Shown here one piece after another: positions 34,809-44,066 of a stretch of 64,000 nt of DNA. A program made the position numbers and the translations under genes. Each line of letters begins with the position of its first letter. Positions within the stretch are counted from its first letter, which is position 1. The stretch is from contig NZ_JAFEUW010000001.1 of assembly GCF_025028335.1 (NCBI RefSeq), positions 496,001-560,000 on the forward strand, given 5' to 3'. This DNA is from Brachybacterium sillae (GTDB lineage Bacteria; Actinomycetota; Actinomycetes; Actinomycetales; Dermabacteraceae). Below the pieces are notes generated by a model that did no database searches, was not told where the DNA came from, and saw only the letters and a program-made list of their open reading frames with translations.

Positions 34809-35267
34809 TCAGCGCTGTCCCGGGGCTGTCGGGACCTCGAGTCGGGGTCGCGTCCGGGCCAGCAGCAGACCTTCGGCGAGGGCCGGGACGACCGCTCCGA
34901 GCAGCAACGCCGCGGCGAGCCAACCGGCGGCGATCTCAGGCCGGCCGCGCACCACGATCAGGACGATGAGGACCACCAGGATCTTCACCATCCAGGTGCC
35001 CATGACCAGCATCGCCATCTGCACCACAGGACGCTGCAACCCCCAGCGGGCCGTCAGCAGTGACGGGAGGGAGACGACCGCGGCGAGCCCTGCCCCGACA
35101 GCTGCTCCCCCGAGCGCCCCCGGACCACCGGCCACCAGTGCGACGAGGATCACGAGCAGAGAGAGGGCCAGGCTGAGGAGCACCCCGACGGTGAAGGCGC
35201 GCAGCACCGAGCGGTCGTTGGCGTGACGGGCCACGGCCAGGCGGGCATCAGGGTCGGGTGCGGTCAC
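34809..35267 (-). CDS. AtpI-like membrane protein
   Basis: A 152-residue protein with four predicted membrane helices between residues 20 and 135, in the position of AtpI (Rv1303 in M. tuberculosis), which helps assemble the c-ring in several bacteria. The GTG at 35267 overlaps the wecA-like stop as GTGA. Much longer open frames on this strand here are GC artefacts. Identity rests on topology and place, since the sequence is poorly conserved. Confidence 0.8.
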   Translation of the reverse strand: MTAPDPDARLAVARHANDRSVLRAFTVGVLLSLALSLLVILVALVAGGPGALGGAAVGAGLAAVVSLPSLLTARWGLQRPVVQMAMLVMGTWMVKILVVLIVLIVVRGRPEIAAGWLAAALLLGAVVPALAEGLLLARTRPRLEVPTAPGQR

Positions 35268-36394
35268 GGGGTGCCTCCGGGAGGTCGGATCCGGCGGTGG
35301 CGCCGCCGGTTGAACAGGGTGAGGGGGTCGAACGTGAGCAGAAGCGCCAGGAGGATCCCGGCGACCCACAGGATGACGGTGGCGGGACCGTCGACGAACA
35401 CCGGCATCAGCAACCCGGCGCACACCACGACCGTCCACAGGTACATGATCAGGACCGCCCCGTGCTTGGTGTGCCCGAGGGCGAGGAGGCGGTGGTGGAG
35501 GTGCAGGGCGTCGGCGTGGAAGGGCGAGCGGCCCGAGCCGATGCGCCGCACCACCGCGAGCGCGAAATCCAGGAACGGCACGACCATCACGCCGATGGGC
35601 AGGAGGATCGGAAGGAACTGACCGAAGAAGTCCGCGCCCGACAGCCGTTCCGGGTCGACCTGGCCGGTGACCGTGATGGTGGCGGCGGCGAGCATCAGCC
35701 CCAGCAGCATCGACCCGGAGTCCCCCATGAAGATCCGGGCCCGCGTGAGGTTGTGCGGAAGGAATCCCACACAGGCCCCGATCATCACCGCCGTCACCAG
35801 AGCGGCGAGCGAGGAGTAATCCGTCGCGGAGGCCCCACGGGTGAGGAGGTAGGCGTAGAGGAAGAACGCGCACCCGCCGATCGCCATCACCCCGGCCGCG
35901 AGCCCGTCGAGTCCGTCGACGAAGTTCACCGCGTTCATGCTGATGACGACCACCAGGACGGACAGCAGCAGGGCCGTTCGCGGCGAGAGCAGGATGATCC
36001 CGCCGATCGGCAGGGTCATCAGCTGGACGCCCTGCCACGCCATGAGCAGCGCCGCGAGGATCTGGCCGGCGAGCTTGGTCATCCAGTCGAGGTCCCACTT
36101 GTCGTCGGCCGCGCCGATCGCGCACACCAGGGCGGCGGCGGCGAGGATCGCCCACGGCTGGCGGGACTCGTCGAACAGGCGGTGGAGGAAGGGAACATGC
36201 GCGGCCACGAGCAGGGAGGTCGCGATCCCCGCGAACATGGCCACCCCGCCGAGACGAGGGGTGACGGTGTCGTGCATGTCACGGGCGCGCACAGCGGTCA
36301 TGGCCCCAAGCCGACGGGCGAGCAGACGCGCCGCCGGGGTGCTCAGATAGGTGACCGCGGCGGAGAACAGAAGGAGGAAGAGGTAGATCCTCAC
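35264..36394 (-). CDS. undecaprenyl-phosphate GlcNAc-1-phosphate transferase (MraY/WecA family)
   Basis: Polytopic enzyme (376 residues, about ten or eleven helices) that moves a sugar-1-phosphate from a UDP-sugar to a polyprenyl phosphate. It has the family's aspartate motifs AADDKWDLDW near 94, NAVNFVDGLDGLAAG near 153 and FMGDSGSM near 222, and the His-rich HADALHLHHRLL near 292 typical of the WecA group rather than MraY. It probably starts synthesis of the arabinogalactan-like linker or another surface glycan. Overlaps the AtpI-like gene by 4 bp and the sua5 gene by 4 bp. Confidence 0.93.
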   Translation of the reverse strand: MRIYLFLLLFSAAVTYLSTPAARLLARRLGAMTAVRARDMHDTVTPRLGGVAMFAGIATSLLVAAHVPFLHRLFDESRQPWAILAAAALVCAIGAADDKWDLDWMTKLAGQILAALLMAWQGVQLMTLPIGGIILLSPRTALLLSVLVVVISMNAVNFVDGLDGLAAGVMAIGGCAFFLYAYLLTRGASATDYSSLAALVTAVMIGACVGFLPHNLTRARIFMGDSGSMLLGLMLAAATITVTGQVDPERLSGADFFGQFLPILLPIGVMVVPFLDFALAVVRRIGSGRSPFHADALHLHHRLLALGHTKHGAVLIMYLWTVVVCAGLLMPVFVDGPATVILWVAGILLALLLTFDPLTLFNRRRHRRIRPPGGTP

Positions 36395-37239
36395 CCGTCG
36401 CGGCGGGTCGGGAGCTCGTCGCTCGGTTCGGCGGCGGGCTCGGCGACGACGGGCTCCGCCTCGGCGTGCGCCGGCGCCTCCGCCTCGGGCTCCTCCCCGC
36501 CGGGCTGGTCGTCCACAGGCTGGTCGGCGGCGGGCTGGTCGGCATCGGGCTGGTCGGCATCGGGCTGCTGGATGTCCGACTCATCCGCCTCGGGCTCGGG
36601 CGCGGTGAAGATGTCGCCCACCGCGGCCACGATGTCCTCGCGGCTCAGAGCGCCCTCGCGCACGATCTCCGGCGGCTCCACGGTGGTGTCGATGATCGTC
36701 GAGGCGGTGCCGAGCCGGGCCGTCCCGCCGTCGAGGTACACCTCGACCCGGTCCCCGAGCTGCGTGGCGGCATCCAGGACGGTCGTCGCGGCATCGCGGC
36801 CGTGTCGATTCGCGCTGGAGACGGCGAGCGGGCCCGTGCGACGCAACAGATCGAGCGCCACCTCATGGTCGGGCATCCGCAGGGCGACGGTGCCGCGGGT
36901 CTCCCCCAGGTCCCAGTGCAGCATGGGCTGGGCAGTGAGGATCAGGGTGAGCGGGCCGGGCCAGAAGGCCTCCGTCAGCTGCTCGACGTACTCCGGGACG
37001 TCGATCGCGAGCGCCATCACCACGGCGGGATCGCCGACGAGCACCGGCGGCGGCACGTCTCGCCCACGGCCCTTCGCCTCGAGCAGCGCGTCCACGGCGT
37101 CGGGGGAGAACGCGTCCGCGCCGATGCCGTACACGGTGTCGGTGGGGAGGACGACGAGGCCGCCGTGGCGGATCGCCTCCTCGGCTGCATCGAGCGCCGT
37201 CTCGCGGGCTGCCGGGTCCTGGGTGTCGTACACGCTCAC
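36391..37239 (-). CDS. L-threonylcarbamoyladenylate synthase (Sua5/YciO/YrdC family)
   Basis: Makes threonylcarbamoyl-AMP, the donor for the t6A modification of ANN-reading tRNAs; TsaD elsewhere in this window uses it. The YrdC domain occupies about residues 15-215, with GGLVVLPTDTVYGIGADAF and LAVSSANRHGR as signatures. The remaining ~65 residues are a disordered acidic, Pro-rich tail with four pentapeptide repeats of the DQPxx type, encoded by tandem 15-bp units. GTG start at 37239, overlapping the prmC stop (GTGA). Confidence 0.93.
   Translation of the reverse strand: MSVYDTQDPAARETALDAAEEAIRHGGLVVLPTDTVYGIGADAFSPDAVDALLEAKGRGRDVPPPVLVGDPAVVMALAIDVPEYVEQLTEAFWPGPLTLILTAQPMLHWDLGETRGTVALRMPDHEVALDLLRRTGPLAVSSANRHGRDAATTVLDAATQLGDRVEVYLDGGTARLGTASTIIDTTVEPPEIVREGALSREDIVAAVGDIFTAPEPEADESDIQQPDADQPDADQPAADQPVDDQPGGEEPEAEAPAHAEAEPVVAEPAAEPSDELPTRRDG
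36503..36562 (-). repeat. four tandem 15-bp repeats inside the sua5 gene
   Basis: Four consecutive 15-bp units with plus-strand consensus ggctggtcgNcNNcN; two of them (36533-36547 and 36548-36562) are identical. They encode pentapeptides of the DQPDA, DQPAA and DQPVD type. Copy number could vary without breaking the frame. Confidence 0.85.
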
Positions 37240-38198
37240 GGGGCCAGTCTCTCACCCCGGGCGCGGAGGGTGTCGGCGGCGCGGCGGGCGACGAGGAAGC
37301 GGTCCCGACCCGTGAGGTCCCGCTGGGTGCGGATCGCCGTCAAACGACCGTCGCGAACCGCCAGCTCGCGAAGCGCCGGGCCGTGGACATCCGCGTGCTC
37401 GATCACGACGAGCCCCCCAGGCAGGAGGATCTCGGCGGCGAGGGCGAGGACCGCGGACGGCACCAGAAGTCCGTCCTCCCCTCCCCCGAACAGGGCGAGG
37501 GGCGGATCGTGCAGGGCGACCTCGGGGTCCCGCGGGACGGCATCCGGCGGCACATACGGAGGGTTGCTGAGCACGGCGTCGACGGGACCGTCGGAGCGCA
37601 GCACCTGCGCCAGGGACTCATCGGTGACATCCCCGGCGAGGACCCGACCGCGCCCGGGTGCGACCGCATCGAGGTTCTCGCGGGCCAGCTCGACCGCCTC
37701 CGGGGAGAGATCGACCGCGGTCACGTCGGCCTGGGGGATCTCATCCAGCACGGCAGCGGCGAGGGCCCCGGATCCGGTGCACAGGTCCACCACCCGCACC
37801 ATCTCGCCAGGCGTCGGCGCGGACCGCTGCCCCAGGTGCTCCAGGAGCAGATCGACGGCGAGTTCCGTCTCGGCGCGGGGCACGAACACCCCGGGCCGTA
37901 CCGTGAGTTCGAGGCGGCGGAACGGCGCGGCGCCGAGGATCAGCTGCAGCGGCTCGCGCCTCTCCCGGCGGTGCACCAGAGGTTCCAGCCGGGCCAGGGC
38001 GCCAGCATCCACCTCCCGCACCAGGACGAGTGGGGTGTCCGTGGCGAGGACGTGCTCGATCAGTGCTCGGGCATCGGCCTCCGGGGACGGCACCTCGGCC
38101 GCGCGCAGCCGATCGGCGGTCTCGCGCAGCACGGCGCGCAGTGGTCGAGCTCCACCGGCGGCCCGGGCGGGCCGGGGGTCCTGCTCCGGCTGCGTCAC
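37236..38198 (-). CDS. prmC: peptide chain release factor N5-glutamine methyltransferase
   Basis: Methylates the Gln of the GGQ motif in release factors, raising termination efficiency. It is 320 residues from the GTG at 38198, which overlaps the prfA stop. The N-terminal helical substrate domain precedes a Rossmann methyltransferase fold with [12 protein letters not shown] near 136 and the catalytic NPPY at 212-215. Located directly after its substrate gene prfA, the standard arrangement. Confidence 0.95.
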   Translation of the reverse strand: MTQPEQDPRPARAAGGARPLRAVLRETADRLRAAEVPSPEADARALIEHVLATDTPLVLVREVDAGALARLEPLVHRRERREPLQLILGAAPFRRLELTVRPGVFVPRAETELAVDLLLEHLGQRSAPTPGEMVRVVDLCTGSGALAAAVLDEIPQADVTAVDLSPEAVELARENLDAVAPGRGRVLAGDVTDESLAQVLRSDGPVDAVLSNPPYVPPDAVPRDPEVALHDPPLALFGGGEDGLLVPSAVLALAAEILLPGGLVVIEHADVHGPALRELAVRDGRLTAIRTQRDLTGRDRFLVARRAADTLRARGERLAP

Positions 38199-39295
38199 GA
38201 CGTCTCCTCGGGCTCCGCGAGGCGCGCGGCCCGCTCCGCCTGCCGGGAGGCCAGGACGAAGGCGTCGAGGTCCCCGCCGAGCACCTGCTCCAACGCATGG
38301 GATTTGACCCCGGTGCGGTGATCGGTGACCCGGGACTCCGGGAAGTTGTAGGTGCGGATCCGCTCCGAGCGGTCGAGGCTGCGCACCTGGGAGCGCCGCT
38401 GGGCCGAGGCCTCGGCGGCGGCCTCCTCTCGGTGGCGGTCCCGCAGGCGGGATCGGAGCACCCGCAGTGCCGCCTCCCGGTTCTGCAGCTGGCTCTTCTC
38501 GTTCTGCGAGGAGACCACGATCCCGGTGGGCAGATGCGTCACCCGCACCGCGGAATCGGTGGTGTTCACGCTCTGTCCGCCCGGGCCGGAGGAGCGGAAG
38601 ACGTCGATGCGCAGGTTCGCGGGGGCCATCTCCTCGGCGAGGAGGCCGTCCTCGTCGGTCTCGTCGGCCTCCGGGATCACCAGCACGCCCGCGGCGCTGG
38701 TGTGCACCCGTCCCTGGGATTCGGTGACCGGGACGCGCTGGACCCGGTGGACGCCGCCCTCGTGCTTGAGTGAGGCCCACACCCCCTGTTCCGGGGTGAC
38801 GTCCCCTCGGGCGCGGATCACCACGGTGGCGTCCTTGAGCCCCCCGAGTTCCGTGGGAGTCTCGCTGACGGACTCCATCGACCAGCCGCGGTGCTGTGCG
38901 TATCCGCGGTACATGCGCAGCAGATCGGCCGCGAACAGTGCGGCCTCCTCGCCTCCGGCACCGGCCTTGACCTCTAGCACCACGTCGCGGGCGTCGTCGG
39001 GGTCCCGCGGGGCCAGCAGATCCTCCAGGCGTCTGCGGCTGTCGGCGGCGGCGTGCTCGAGCTCCTCGGCCTCCGCGGCGAGCTCGGGGTCGGACTCCCC
39101 CAGTTCCCGGGCAGCGGCCAGATCATCCTCGTCCCGCTGCCACTGGGCGTGGGCCGCGGAGATCTGGCTCAACTCGGCGTAGCGCCGGCCCAGACGGCGG
39201 GCCCGCTGCGCGTCGGCATGCACGGCCGGGTCGGCCATTTCCCGCTCCAGCTGCGCGTGCTCGCGTAGCAGGGCGTCCAGGCGCTCACCGGCCAT
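38195..39295 (-). CDS. prfA: peptide chain release factor 1
   Basis: Decodes UAA and UAG stop codons and triggers peptide release. The stop-codon recognition tripeptide PVT is at 189-191 and the catalytic GGQ at 239-241 within [17 protein letters not shown]. The 366-residue length is close to the family norm. It lies 90 bp downstream of rpmE, beyond that gene's terminator, and overlaps prmC by 4 bp. Confidence 0.97.
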   Translation of the reverse strand: MAGERLDALLREHAQLEREMADPAVHADAQRARRLGRRYAELSQISAAHAQWQRDEDDLAAARELGESDPELAAEAEELEHAAADSRRRLEDLLAPRDPDDARDVVLEVKAGAGGEEAALFAADLLRMYRGYAQHRGWSMESVSETPTELGGLKDATVVIRARGDVTPEQGVWASLKHEGGVHRVQRVPVTESQGRVHTSAAGVLVIPEADETDEDGLLAEEMAPANLRIDVFRSSGPGGQSVNTTDSAVRVTHLPTGIVVSSQNEKSQLQNREAALRVLRSRLRDRHREEAAAEASAQRRSQVRSLDRSERIRTYNFPESRVTDHRTGVKSHALEQVLGGDLDAFVLASRQAERAARLAEPEETS

Positions 39296-39339
39296 GCGTT
39301 CTCTCCGTCCCTCTGCTCGACCCTCTGCTCATGCGACGA

Positions 39340-39372
39340 CGCCGGCGTCCCTCAGGTCGGGGGACGCCGGCG
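39340..39372 (-). terminator. terminator after rpmE
   Basis: A 12-bp perfect stem (39340-39351 with 39361-39372) with a 9-nt loop, 13 nt past the rpmE stop. It separates rpmE from prfA. Confidence 0.7.
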
Positions 39373-39385
39373 CCGATCGGGAAGC

Positions 39386-39601
39386 TTACTTTTCGTTCTT
39401 TGTACCGTAGCGGGCCTGGAAGCGGGCCACGCGGCCGCCGGTGTCCAGGATCTTCTGCTTGCCGGTGTAGAACGGGTGGCAGGCGGAGCAGACCTCGGTG
39501 CTGATCGCACCGGAGGTGACCGTGCTGCGGGTGGTGAACGTGTTGCCGCAGGTGCAGGTCACCTGGGTCTCGACGTACTCGGGGTGGATGCCCGTCTTCA
39601 T
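39386..39601 (-). CDS. rpmE: 50S ribosomal protein bL31, zinc-binding form
   Basis: A 71-residue large-subunit protein. Cys16, Cys18, Cys38 and Cys41 form the CxC...CxxC zinc site, so this is the zinc-containing version; actinobacteria often also keep a cysteine-free, zinc-starvation paralogue elsewhere. [18 protein letters not shown] is diagnostic. The ATG at 39601 has AGAAGGAG upstream. Its own promoter (39661-39676) and terminator make it a separate unit between rho and prfA. Confidence 0.97.
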   Translation of the reverse strand: MKTGIHPEYVETQVTCTCGNTFTTRSTVTSGAISTEVCSACHPFYTGKQKILDTGGRVARFQARYGTKNEK

Positions 39602-39660
39602 GGTGTCTCCTTCTCTCGATCTCTGGGTCGGCCTCCGGGAGGGGCCGTGAACCAGAAACG

Positions 39661-39676
39661 GCGACCAGTGTGCCAC
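39661..39676 (-). promoter_or_regulatory. promoter element of rpmE
   Basis: Minus strand GTGGCACACTGGTCGC includes a plausible -10 hexamer CACACT. The 14-mer GTGGCANANTGGTC is shared with the region upstream of bL37 (61064-61077), 12 of 14 bases identical. Confidence 0.4.
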
Positions 39677-39721
39677 GGGAGGCCGGTGCGCGGGAGCATC
39701 GGCCACCCGGACGTGACGCAT

Positions 39722-39741
39722 CCGACGCCCTGCGGCGTCGG
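39722..39741 (-). terminator. terminator after rho
   Basis: An 8-bp perfect GC stem (39722-39729 with 39734-39741) with loop CTGC, 16 nt past the rho stop on the minus strand. Confidence 0.6.
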
Positions 39742-39757
39742 GGACGTGAGGGAACGG

Positions 39758-41719
39758 TCAGTCGCCCGCGCGCGATGGCACGCTGGGGGTGCTCTTCTGG
39801 ACGGTGACCAGGAACTCCGTGTTCGACTGCGTCTTCTTGACGTACTGCAGCAGCAGCTCGAGGGCCTGCTGGGGCTCCTGGGCCCCGAGCACGCGCCGCA
39901 GCTTCCACATGACGGCGAGCTCCTCCTTGCCCATGAGCTCCTCCTCGCGGCGGGTGCCGGACGCGTTGACGTCCACGGCCGGGAAGATCCGCCGGTCGGC
40001 CAGGGAGCGGGACAAGCGCAGCTCCATGTTGCCGGTGCCCTTGAACTCCTCGAAGATCACCTCGTCCATCTTCGAACCGGTCTCCACCAGCGCGGAGGCG
40101 AGGATCGTGAGGGAGCCACCGTTCTCGATGTTGCGGGCGGCACCGAAGAAGCGCTTGGGCGGATACAGCGCCGAGGCGTCCACACCACCGGAGAGGATCC
40201 GTCCGGAGGCGGGGGCCGCGAGGTTGTAGGCACGGGACAGGCGGGTGAGGGAGTCCAGCAGCACCACCACGTCCCGGCCCAGCTCCACCAGTCGCTTGGC
40301 CCGCTCGATGGCCAGCTCGGCGACGATGGTGTGGTCCGACGCCGGGCGGTCGAAGGTCGAGGCGATGACCTCGCCCTTCACCGTGCGCTGCATGTCGGTG
40401 ACCTCCTCGGGGCGCTCATCGACGAGCACGACCATGAGGTGCACCTCGGGGTTGTTCGTGGTGATGGCGTTCGCGATCTGCTGCATGATCATCGTCTTGC
40501 CGGCCTTCGGCGGGGCGACGATCAGGCCGCGCTGGCCCTTGCCGATCGGGGCGACGAGGTCGATGACGCGCTGCGAGACGGCGGTGGGGGCGGTCTCCAG
40601 ACGCAGACGCTGATCCGGGTACAGAGGGGTCAGCTTGGAGAAATCCACGCGGGCGCGGGCGCGCTCCGGGGACATGCCGTTGACCGTGTCGACCTGCACC
40701 AGGGCGGCGAACTTGCCCGGGCCACCGCCCTTGCCGCGGCGCCGGCCGCCGTGCTGCGGCGGCTCGGTGGGCTGCTCCTCCCCCTCCTTGGGGGCGCGGA
40801 TCTGCCCGACGATGGCGTCACCCCGCCGCAGCCCGTACTTCTTCAGCTGGTTCTGCGAGACGAAGACATCGCTGGTGCCGGGCAGGTAACCGGTGGTGCG
40901 CACGTAGGCGGTGCCGTCGCGCACATCGAGGATGCCGGCGACGGGCACCAGCTCCTCCCCCTCGCGCACCTCGGGATCGGCGTCCTCCTGCGGGCCCTGT
41001 CCGGAGGGACCGCCCTGGACCCCGTTGCCCCCGCGGCCGCGGCGCTTGCGATCGCGCGAGCGGTTGCGGGAGCGGCGGCCGCGTCGGTCGTCGTCGCCGT
41101 CCTCCCCGCGGGCGTCACGCCGGTCGCGATCCTCCCCGTCCCGGCCCTCACCGGAGCGGGCGGGCAGTTCGATGTCCTCGACCCGCTGGGGGCGGCGATG
41201 TTCACGCTCGCCGCGGTCGCCTCGGTCCCGGCGCTCCCCGCGGTCGCGCTGGTCGCTACGGTCGCGCTGGTCGCCTCCCTCGCGCTGGTCCCCGCGGTCG
41301 CGCTGGTCACGGTCACGCTGATCGATCTCACGGCGCTCCTGCGGCGCATCCTCACGCTGGGGCCGGTGGTTCTCGCGCGCATCGCGGTCCTCGCGCTGGC
41401 CCCGTCGGTCCTCACGCGGACGCTCCGGCAGCTCGATCCCGAGATCGCGCTGGTCCCGACGCGGCGTATCGCGCTCAGCGCCCTGCGGCGCCTGCGCTCG
41501 GTCGGTCGGCGCCACGGCGGGCGCGTCACCGCCAGGAGACGGCTGCGCGACCGGGGCCGCCGACGGGGCGGCACCGCCACGAAGGGCCTCGAGCAGCTCT
41601 CCCTTGCGCAGACGGCGATAGCCCTTGATACCGCGCGCGGCGGCGAGCTCCTGGAGCTCGGCGAGCTTCTTCGCGCCCAGGGACGCGGAGGAATCGTTGT
41701 GGTCCGTGGTGTCGGTCAC
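39758..41719 (-). CDS. rho: transcription termination factor Rho with extended N-terminal domain
   Basis: Hexameric RNA helicase that ends transcription at unstructured C-rich RNA. It opens with the Rho N-terminal helical motif (KKLAELQELAAARGIKGYRRLRK), followed by about 200 disordered residues rich in Arg, Asp, Gln and Gly, an RNA-binding cold-shock fold (DVRDGTAYVRTTGYLPG) and the RecA-like motor with P-loop APPKAGKTMIMQQIA. The GTG at 41719 (653 residues) is preferred because GGAAGGA lies 6-7 nt upstream; an ATG at 41734 is in frame but covers that site. Such insertions are typical of high-GC actinobacterial Rho and strengthen RNA binding. Confidence 0.96.
   Translation of the reverse strand: MTDTTDHNDSSASLGAKKLAELQELAAARGIKGYRRLRKGELLEALRGGAAPSAAPVAQPSPGGDAPAVAPTDRAQAPQGAERDTPRRDQRDLGIELPERPREDRRGQREDRDARENHRPQREDAPQERREIDQRDRDQRDRGDQREGGDQRDRSDQRDRGERRDRGDRGEREHRRPQRVEDIELPARSGEGRDGEDRDRRDARGEDGDDDRRGRRSRNRSRDRKRRGRGGNGVQGGPSGQGPQEDADPEVREGEELVPVAGILDVRDGTAYVRTTGYLPGTSDVFVSQNQLKKYGLRRGDAIVGQIRAPKEGEEQPTEPPQHGGRRRGKGGGPGKFAALVQVDTVNGMSPERARARVDFSKLTPLYPDQRLRLETAPTAVSQRVIDLVAPIGKGQRGLIVAPPKAGKTMIMQQIANAITTNNPEVHLMVVLVDERPEEVTDMQRTVKGEVIASTFDRPASDHTIVAELAIERAKRLVELGRDVVVLLDSLTRLSRAYNLAAPASGRILSGGVDASALYPPKRFFGAARNIENGGSLTILASALVETGSKMDEVIFEEFKGTGNMELRLSRSLADRRIFPAVDVNASGTRREEELMGKEELAVMWKLRRVLGAQEPQQALELLLQYVKKTQSNTEFLVTVQKSTPSVPSRAGD
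41201..41326 (-). repeat. imperfect Arg/Asp repeat region in rho
   Basis: Degenerate short repeats (plus-strand core gcgctggtc) encode about 40 residues of alternating DQRDR, GDQR and ERRDR units inside the disordered insertion of Rho. Confidence 0.75.
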
Positions 41720-41988
41720 CCGGTGTCCTTCCATGAGGGGCGGTGCCCCGTGCAGAGGTGGGGACGCGTCGCGCTGGGGCCGATGGCCGGGCGTGCGCGT
41801 CGTCGGCGTCGCAGTGCGGGACCTGCCGTGGTGAGGGGTCCCGGGGACTGCTCAGGCGGGATGGTGCGTCATTCCGCTCTCTCCGACGGCAGCGCAGGGG
41901 CGCCTGCCGGGGAGTCGGACGGGAATGCGCCGGAGGACGTCACGGCGGGGGCGGCCCCGCCCGCTCGACGTGCGGTGCGGACGCGCCG
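41720..41988 (-). promoter_or_regulatory. long leader of rho with a possible leader peptide
   Basis: No gene of normal size lies in this 269-bp gap. TAGCCT at 41991-41996 (minus strand, in the end of thrB) is a good -10 box and would give a leader of about 265 nt. Inside it, 41852-41872 reads ATG ... TGA for MTHHPA, preceded by GGAGAGAG. Long leaders upstream of rho commonly serve autoregulation by termination; whether this one does is inference. Confidence 0.4.
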
Positions 41989-42909
41989 TCAGGCTACCAC
42001 AGGGGTAGCACCACACCCGTCGATCCCCATCCGCGCAATCCTCCAGGCCGCGGGATCGTCCACGACCCGGCGCACCAGGTCCCTCAGACCCTCCCCCGGC
42101 CCGCCGAGCACCAGCACCGAGGGGCCCGCCCCGGAGACGACAGCAGCGTGCCCCTCGGCGCGCAGCACCCGCACCAGTTCGATCGACTGGGGCATGGCCG
42201 CGGCGCGATAGGCCTGGTGAAGACGATCCTCGGTGGCCTCGAACAGCAGCGCCGGATCGCGGGTCAGGGCGTGCACCAGGAGTGCCGCACGGCCGGCGGT
42301 GAAGGCGGCATCCGCATGGGGCACCTCGGCGGGCAGCAGCCCGCGGGCGGTGCGGGTCGACAGGGCGCCCGAGGGCAGCAGCACCACCGGCGCCAGGGCC
42401 TGTCCCGTGGCGGAGGTGTCCAGGCGCACCGCCCGCGCTCCTTCGGGGGCTGTCCAGGAGACCGTCACACCGCCGAGCAGCGCGGGAGCAGCATTGTCCG
42501 GGTGGCCCTCCAGGCGAGAGGCGAGATCGAGCAGCTCCACGTCCGGCAGTGCCTCGGGCTCCGCGACGAGCTCGCGCGCCAGCAGCAGTCCGGCGACGAC
42601 GGCGGCGGCGCTGGATCCGAGGCCCCGGCCATGGGGGATCCGGTTGCGGCAGCGCATCCGCACCCCGATCTGCGGGGCACCGAGATGGTCGAGGCCCTCG
42701 CGCAGCGCCCGGAGCACCGCATGGTCCTCGCTGCGGGGCACCGACTCGGCGCCCTCCCCCTCCACCTCGATCTCGAGCCCGCCGGCCATGGCGGTCACCT
42801 CGACCGTGTCGTGCAGCTCCAGGGCCAGGCCGAGGGAGTCGAAACCCGGCCCCAGGTTGGCGCTGGTGGCGGGGACACGGACCCGGGCCTGCTGTCGGCT
42901 GATCCTCAC
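41989..42909 (-). CDS. thrB: homoserine kinase
   Basis: GHMP-family kinase making O-phosphohomoserine for threonine synthesis. It is 306 residues, with [20 protein letters not shown] near 10-30 and the ATP loop [17 protein letters not shown] near 91-107; the C-terminal motif [12 protein letters not shown] is also present. The ATG overlaps the thrC stop by 4 bp. Third step of the hom-thrC-thrB group. Confidence 0.97.
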   Translation of the reverse strand: MRISRQQARVRVPATSANLGPGFDSLGLALELHDTVEVTAMAGGLEIEVEGEGAESVPRSEDHAVLRALREGLDHLGAPQIGVRMRCRNRIPHGRGLGSSAAAVVAGLLLARELVAEPEALPDVELLDLASRLEGHPDNAAPALLGGVTVSWTAPEGARAVRLDTSATGQALAPVVLLPSGALSTRTARGLLPAEVPHADAAFTAGRAALLVHALTRDPALLFEATEDRLHQAYRAAAMPQSIELVRVLRAEGHAAVVSGAGPSVLVLGGPGEGLRDLVRRVVDDPAAWRIARMGIDGCGATPVVA

Positions 42910-43964
42910 AGGCCCATCGCCTCGGCCGCCGCCGACACATCGACGGGGATCAGCGTGGGCGTGATGTCCGCCCCGCGCAGAGCGGTCTCCGTGTCCTTCA
43001 ACCCGTTCCCGGTCACGGTGACGGTGATGGTGGCCCCGTGGGGCACCCGGCCCTGCTCGGCGGCCTGCAGCAGACCCGCGACCGAGGCCGCCGAGGCCGG
43101 TTCCACGAACACTCCGACCTCGGAGGCGAGGATCTGCTGGGCGGCGAGGATCTGCTCATCGGTGACGGCTTCGATGTGGCCGCCGGAGTCGTCGCGCGCG
43201 GCGGTGGCGAGGTCCCAAGAGGCGGGTGCGCCGATGCGGATGGCGGTCGCGACGGTCTCCGGATCCGGGATGGGGCGGCCCGCGACGAAGGGCGCGGCCC
43301 CCGCGGCCTGGTACCCCCACAGGGCCGGCGTCGCGTCGACGATGCCCTTCTCGTGGTACTCGCGGAAGCCCATCCAGTAGGCGGAGATGTTCCCCGCGTT
43401 GCCGACCGGCAGCACGTGCACGTCCGGCGCCCGGCCGAGGGCGTCACAGATCTCGAAGGCGGCTGTCTTCTGCCCCTGAAGACGCCACGGGTTCACGGAG
43501 TTCACGAGCTCGATCGGGTATTGGGCATCGAGCTTGCGGGCGATCTCCAGGCAGTCGTCGAAGTTGCCGTCGACCGCCACCAGGCGGGCGCCGTGGACGA
43601 TCGCCTGGGCGAGTTTCCCGGCCGCGATCTTCCCCTGGGGAAGGAGCACCACACAGTCCAGGCCCGCCCGGGTGGCGTAGGCGGCGGCCGAGGCACTGGT
43701 GTTGCCGGTGGAGGCGCACACCACGGTACGGGCGCCGTCGTTCAGGGCGCGGGACATGGCCGAGACCATGCCGCGGTCCTTGAACGAGCCGGTGGGGTTC
43801 ATGCCCTCCACCTTCACGTGCACCTCCGCACCGACCGTCGAGGAGAGGGTCGGCGCATGCACCAGCGGGGTGCCCCCCTCCCCGAGGGTGAGGAGGGTCT
43901 CGCCGTTCTCGAACGGCAGGTGCTCTCGGTACTCGGCGAGGACGCCGCGCCACTGGTGTGCCAT
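42906..43964 (-). CDS. thrC: threonine synthase
   Basis: PLP enzyme converting O-phosphohomoserine to threonine. The PLP lysine is Lys62 in [11 protein letters not shown], with phosphate-binding [11 protein letters not shown] later. At 352 residues it belongs to the shorter actinobacterial form. It is 102 bp downstream of hom; a modest 7-bp hairpin (44004-44020) in that gap might attenuate readthrough. Confidence 0.97.
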   Translation of the reverse strand: MAHQWRGVLAEYREHLPFENGETLLTLGEGGTPLVHAPTLSSTVGAEVHVKVEGMNPTGSFKDRGMVSAMSRALNDGARTVVCASTGNTSASAAAYATRAGLDCVVLLPQGKIAAGKLAQAIVHGARLVAVDGNFDDCLEIARKLDAQYPIELVNSVNPWRLQGQKTAAFEICDALGRAPDVHVLPVGNAGNISAYWMGFREYHEKGIVDATPALWGYQAAGAAPFVAGRPIPDPETVATAIRIGAPASWDLATAARDDSGGHIEAVTDEQILAAQQILASEVGVFVEPASAASVAGLLQAAEQGRVPHGATITVTVTGNGLKDTETALRGADITPTLIPVDVSAAAEAMGL

Positions 43965-44066
43965 GCGGCCATTATCCGGGGCCGGGCCCGGCGCATGCGC
44001 CGACGTCCGCGCGGCGGACGGTGACGGATGCGGGGCGCGCCGCGCCGCCGGCCCACCGGATCGCGG

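Noticed and set aside
36503-36562. Short tandem repeats as a possible CRISPR array
   Set aside because: The 15-bp units have no spacers and are in-frame coding sequence; no cas gene is present.
41201-41326. Repeats in rho as a mobile or CRISPR-like element
   Set aside because: They encode the disordered Rho insertion and vary gradually, as coding repeats do.
44004-44020. Hairpin between hom and thrC as a terminator
   Set aside because: Only 7 bp with no U-tract, inside a conserved operon; at most a weak attenuator.
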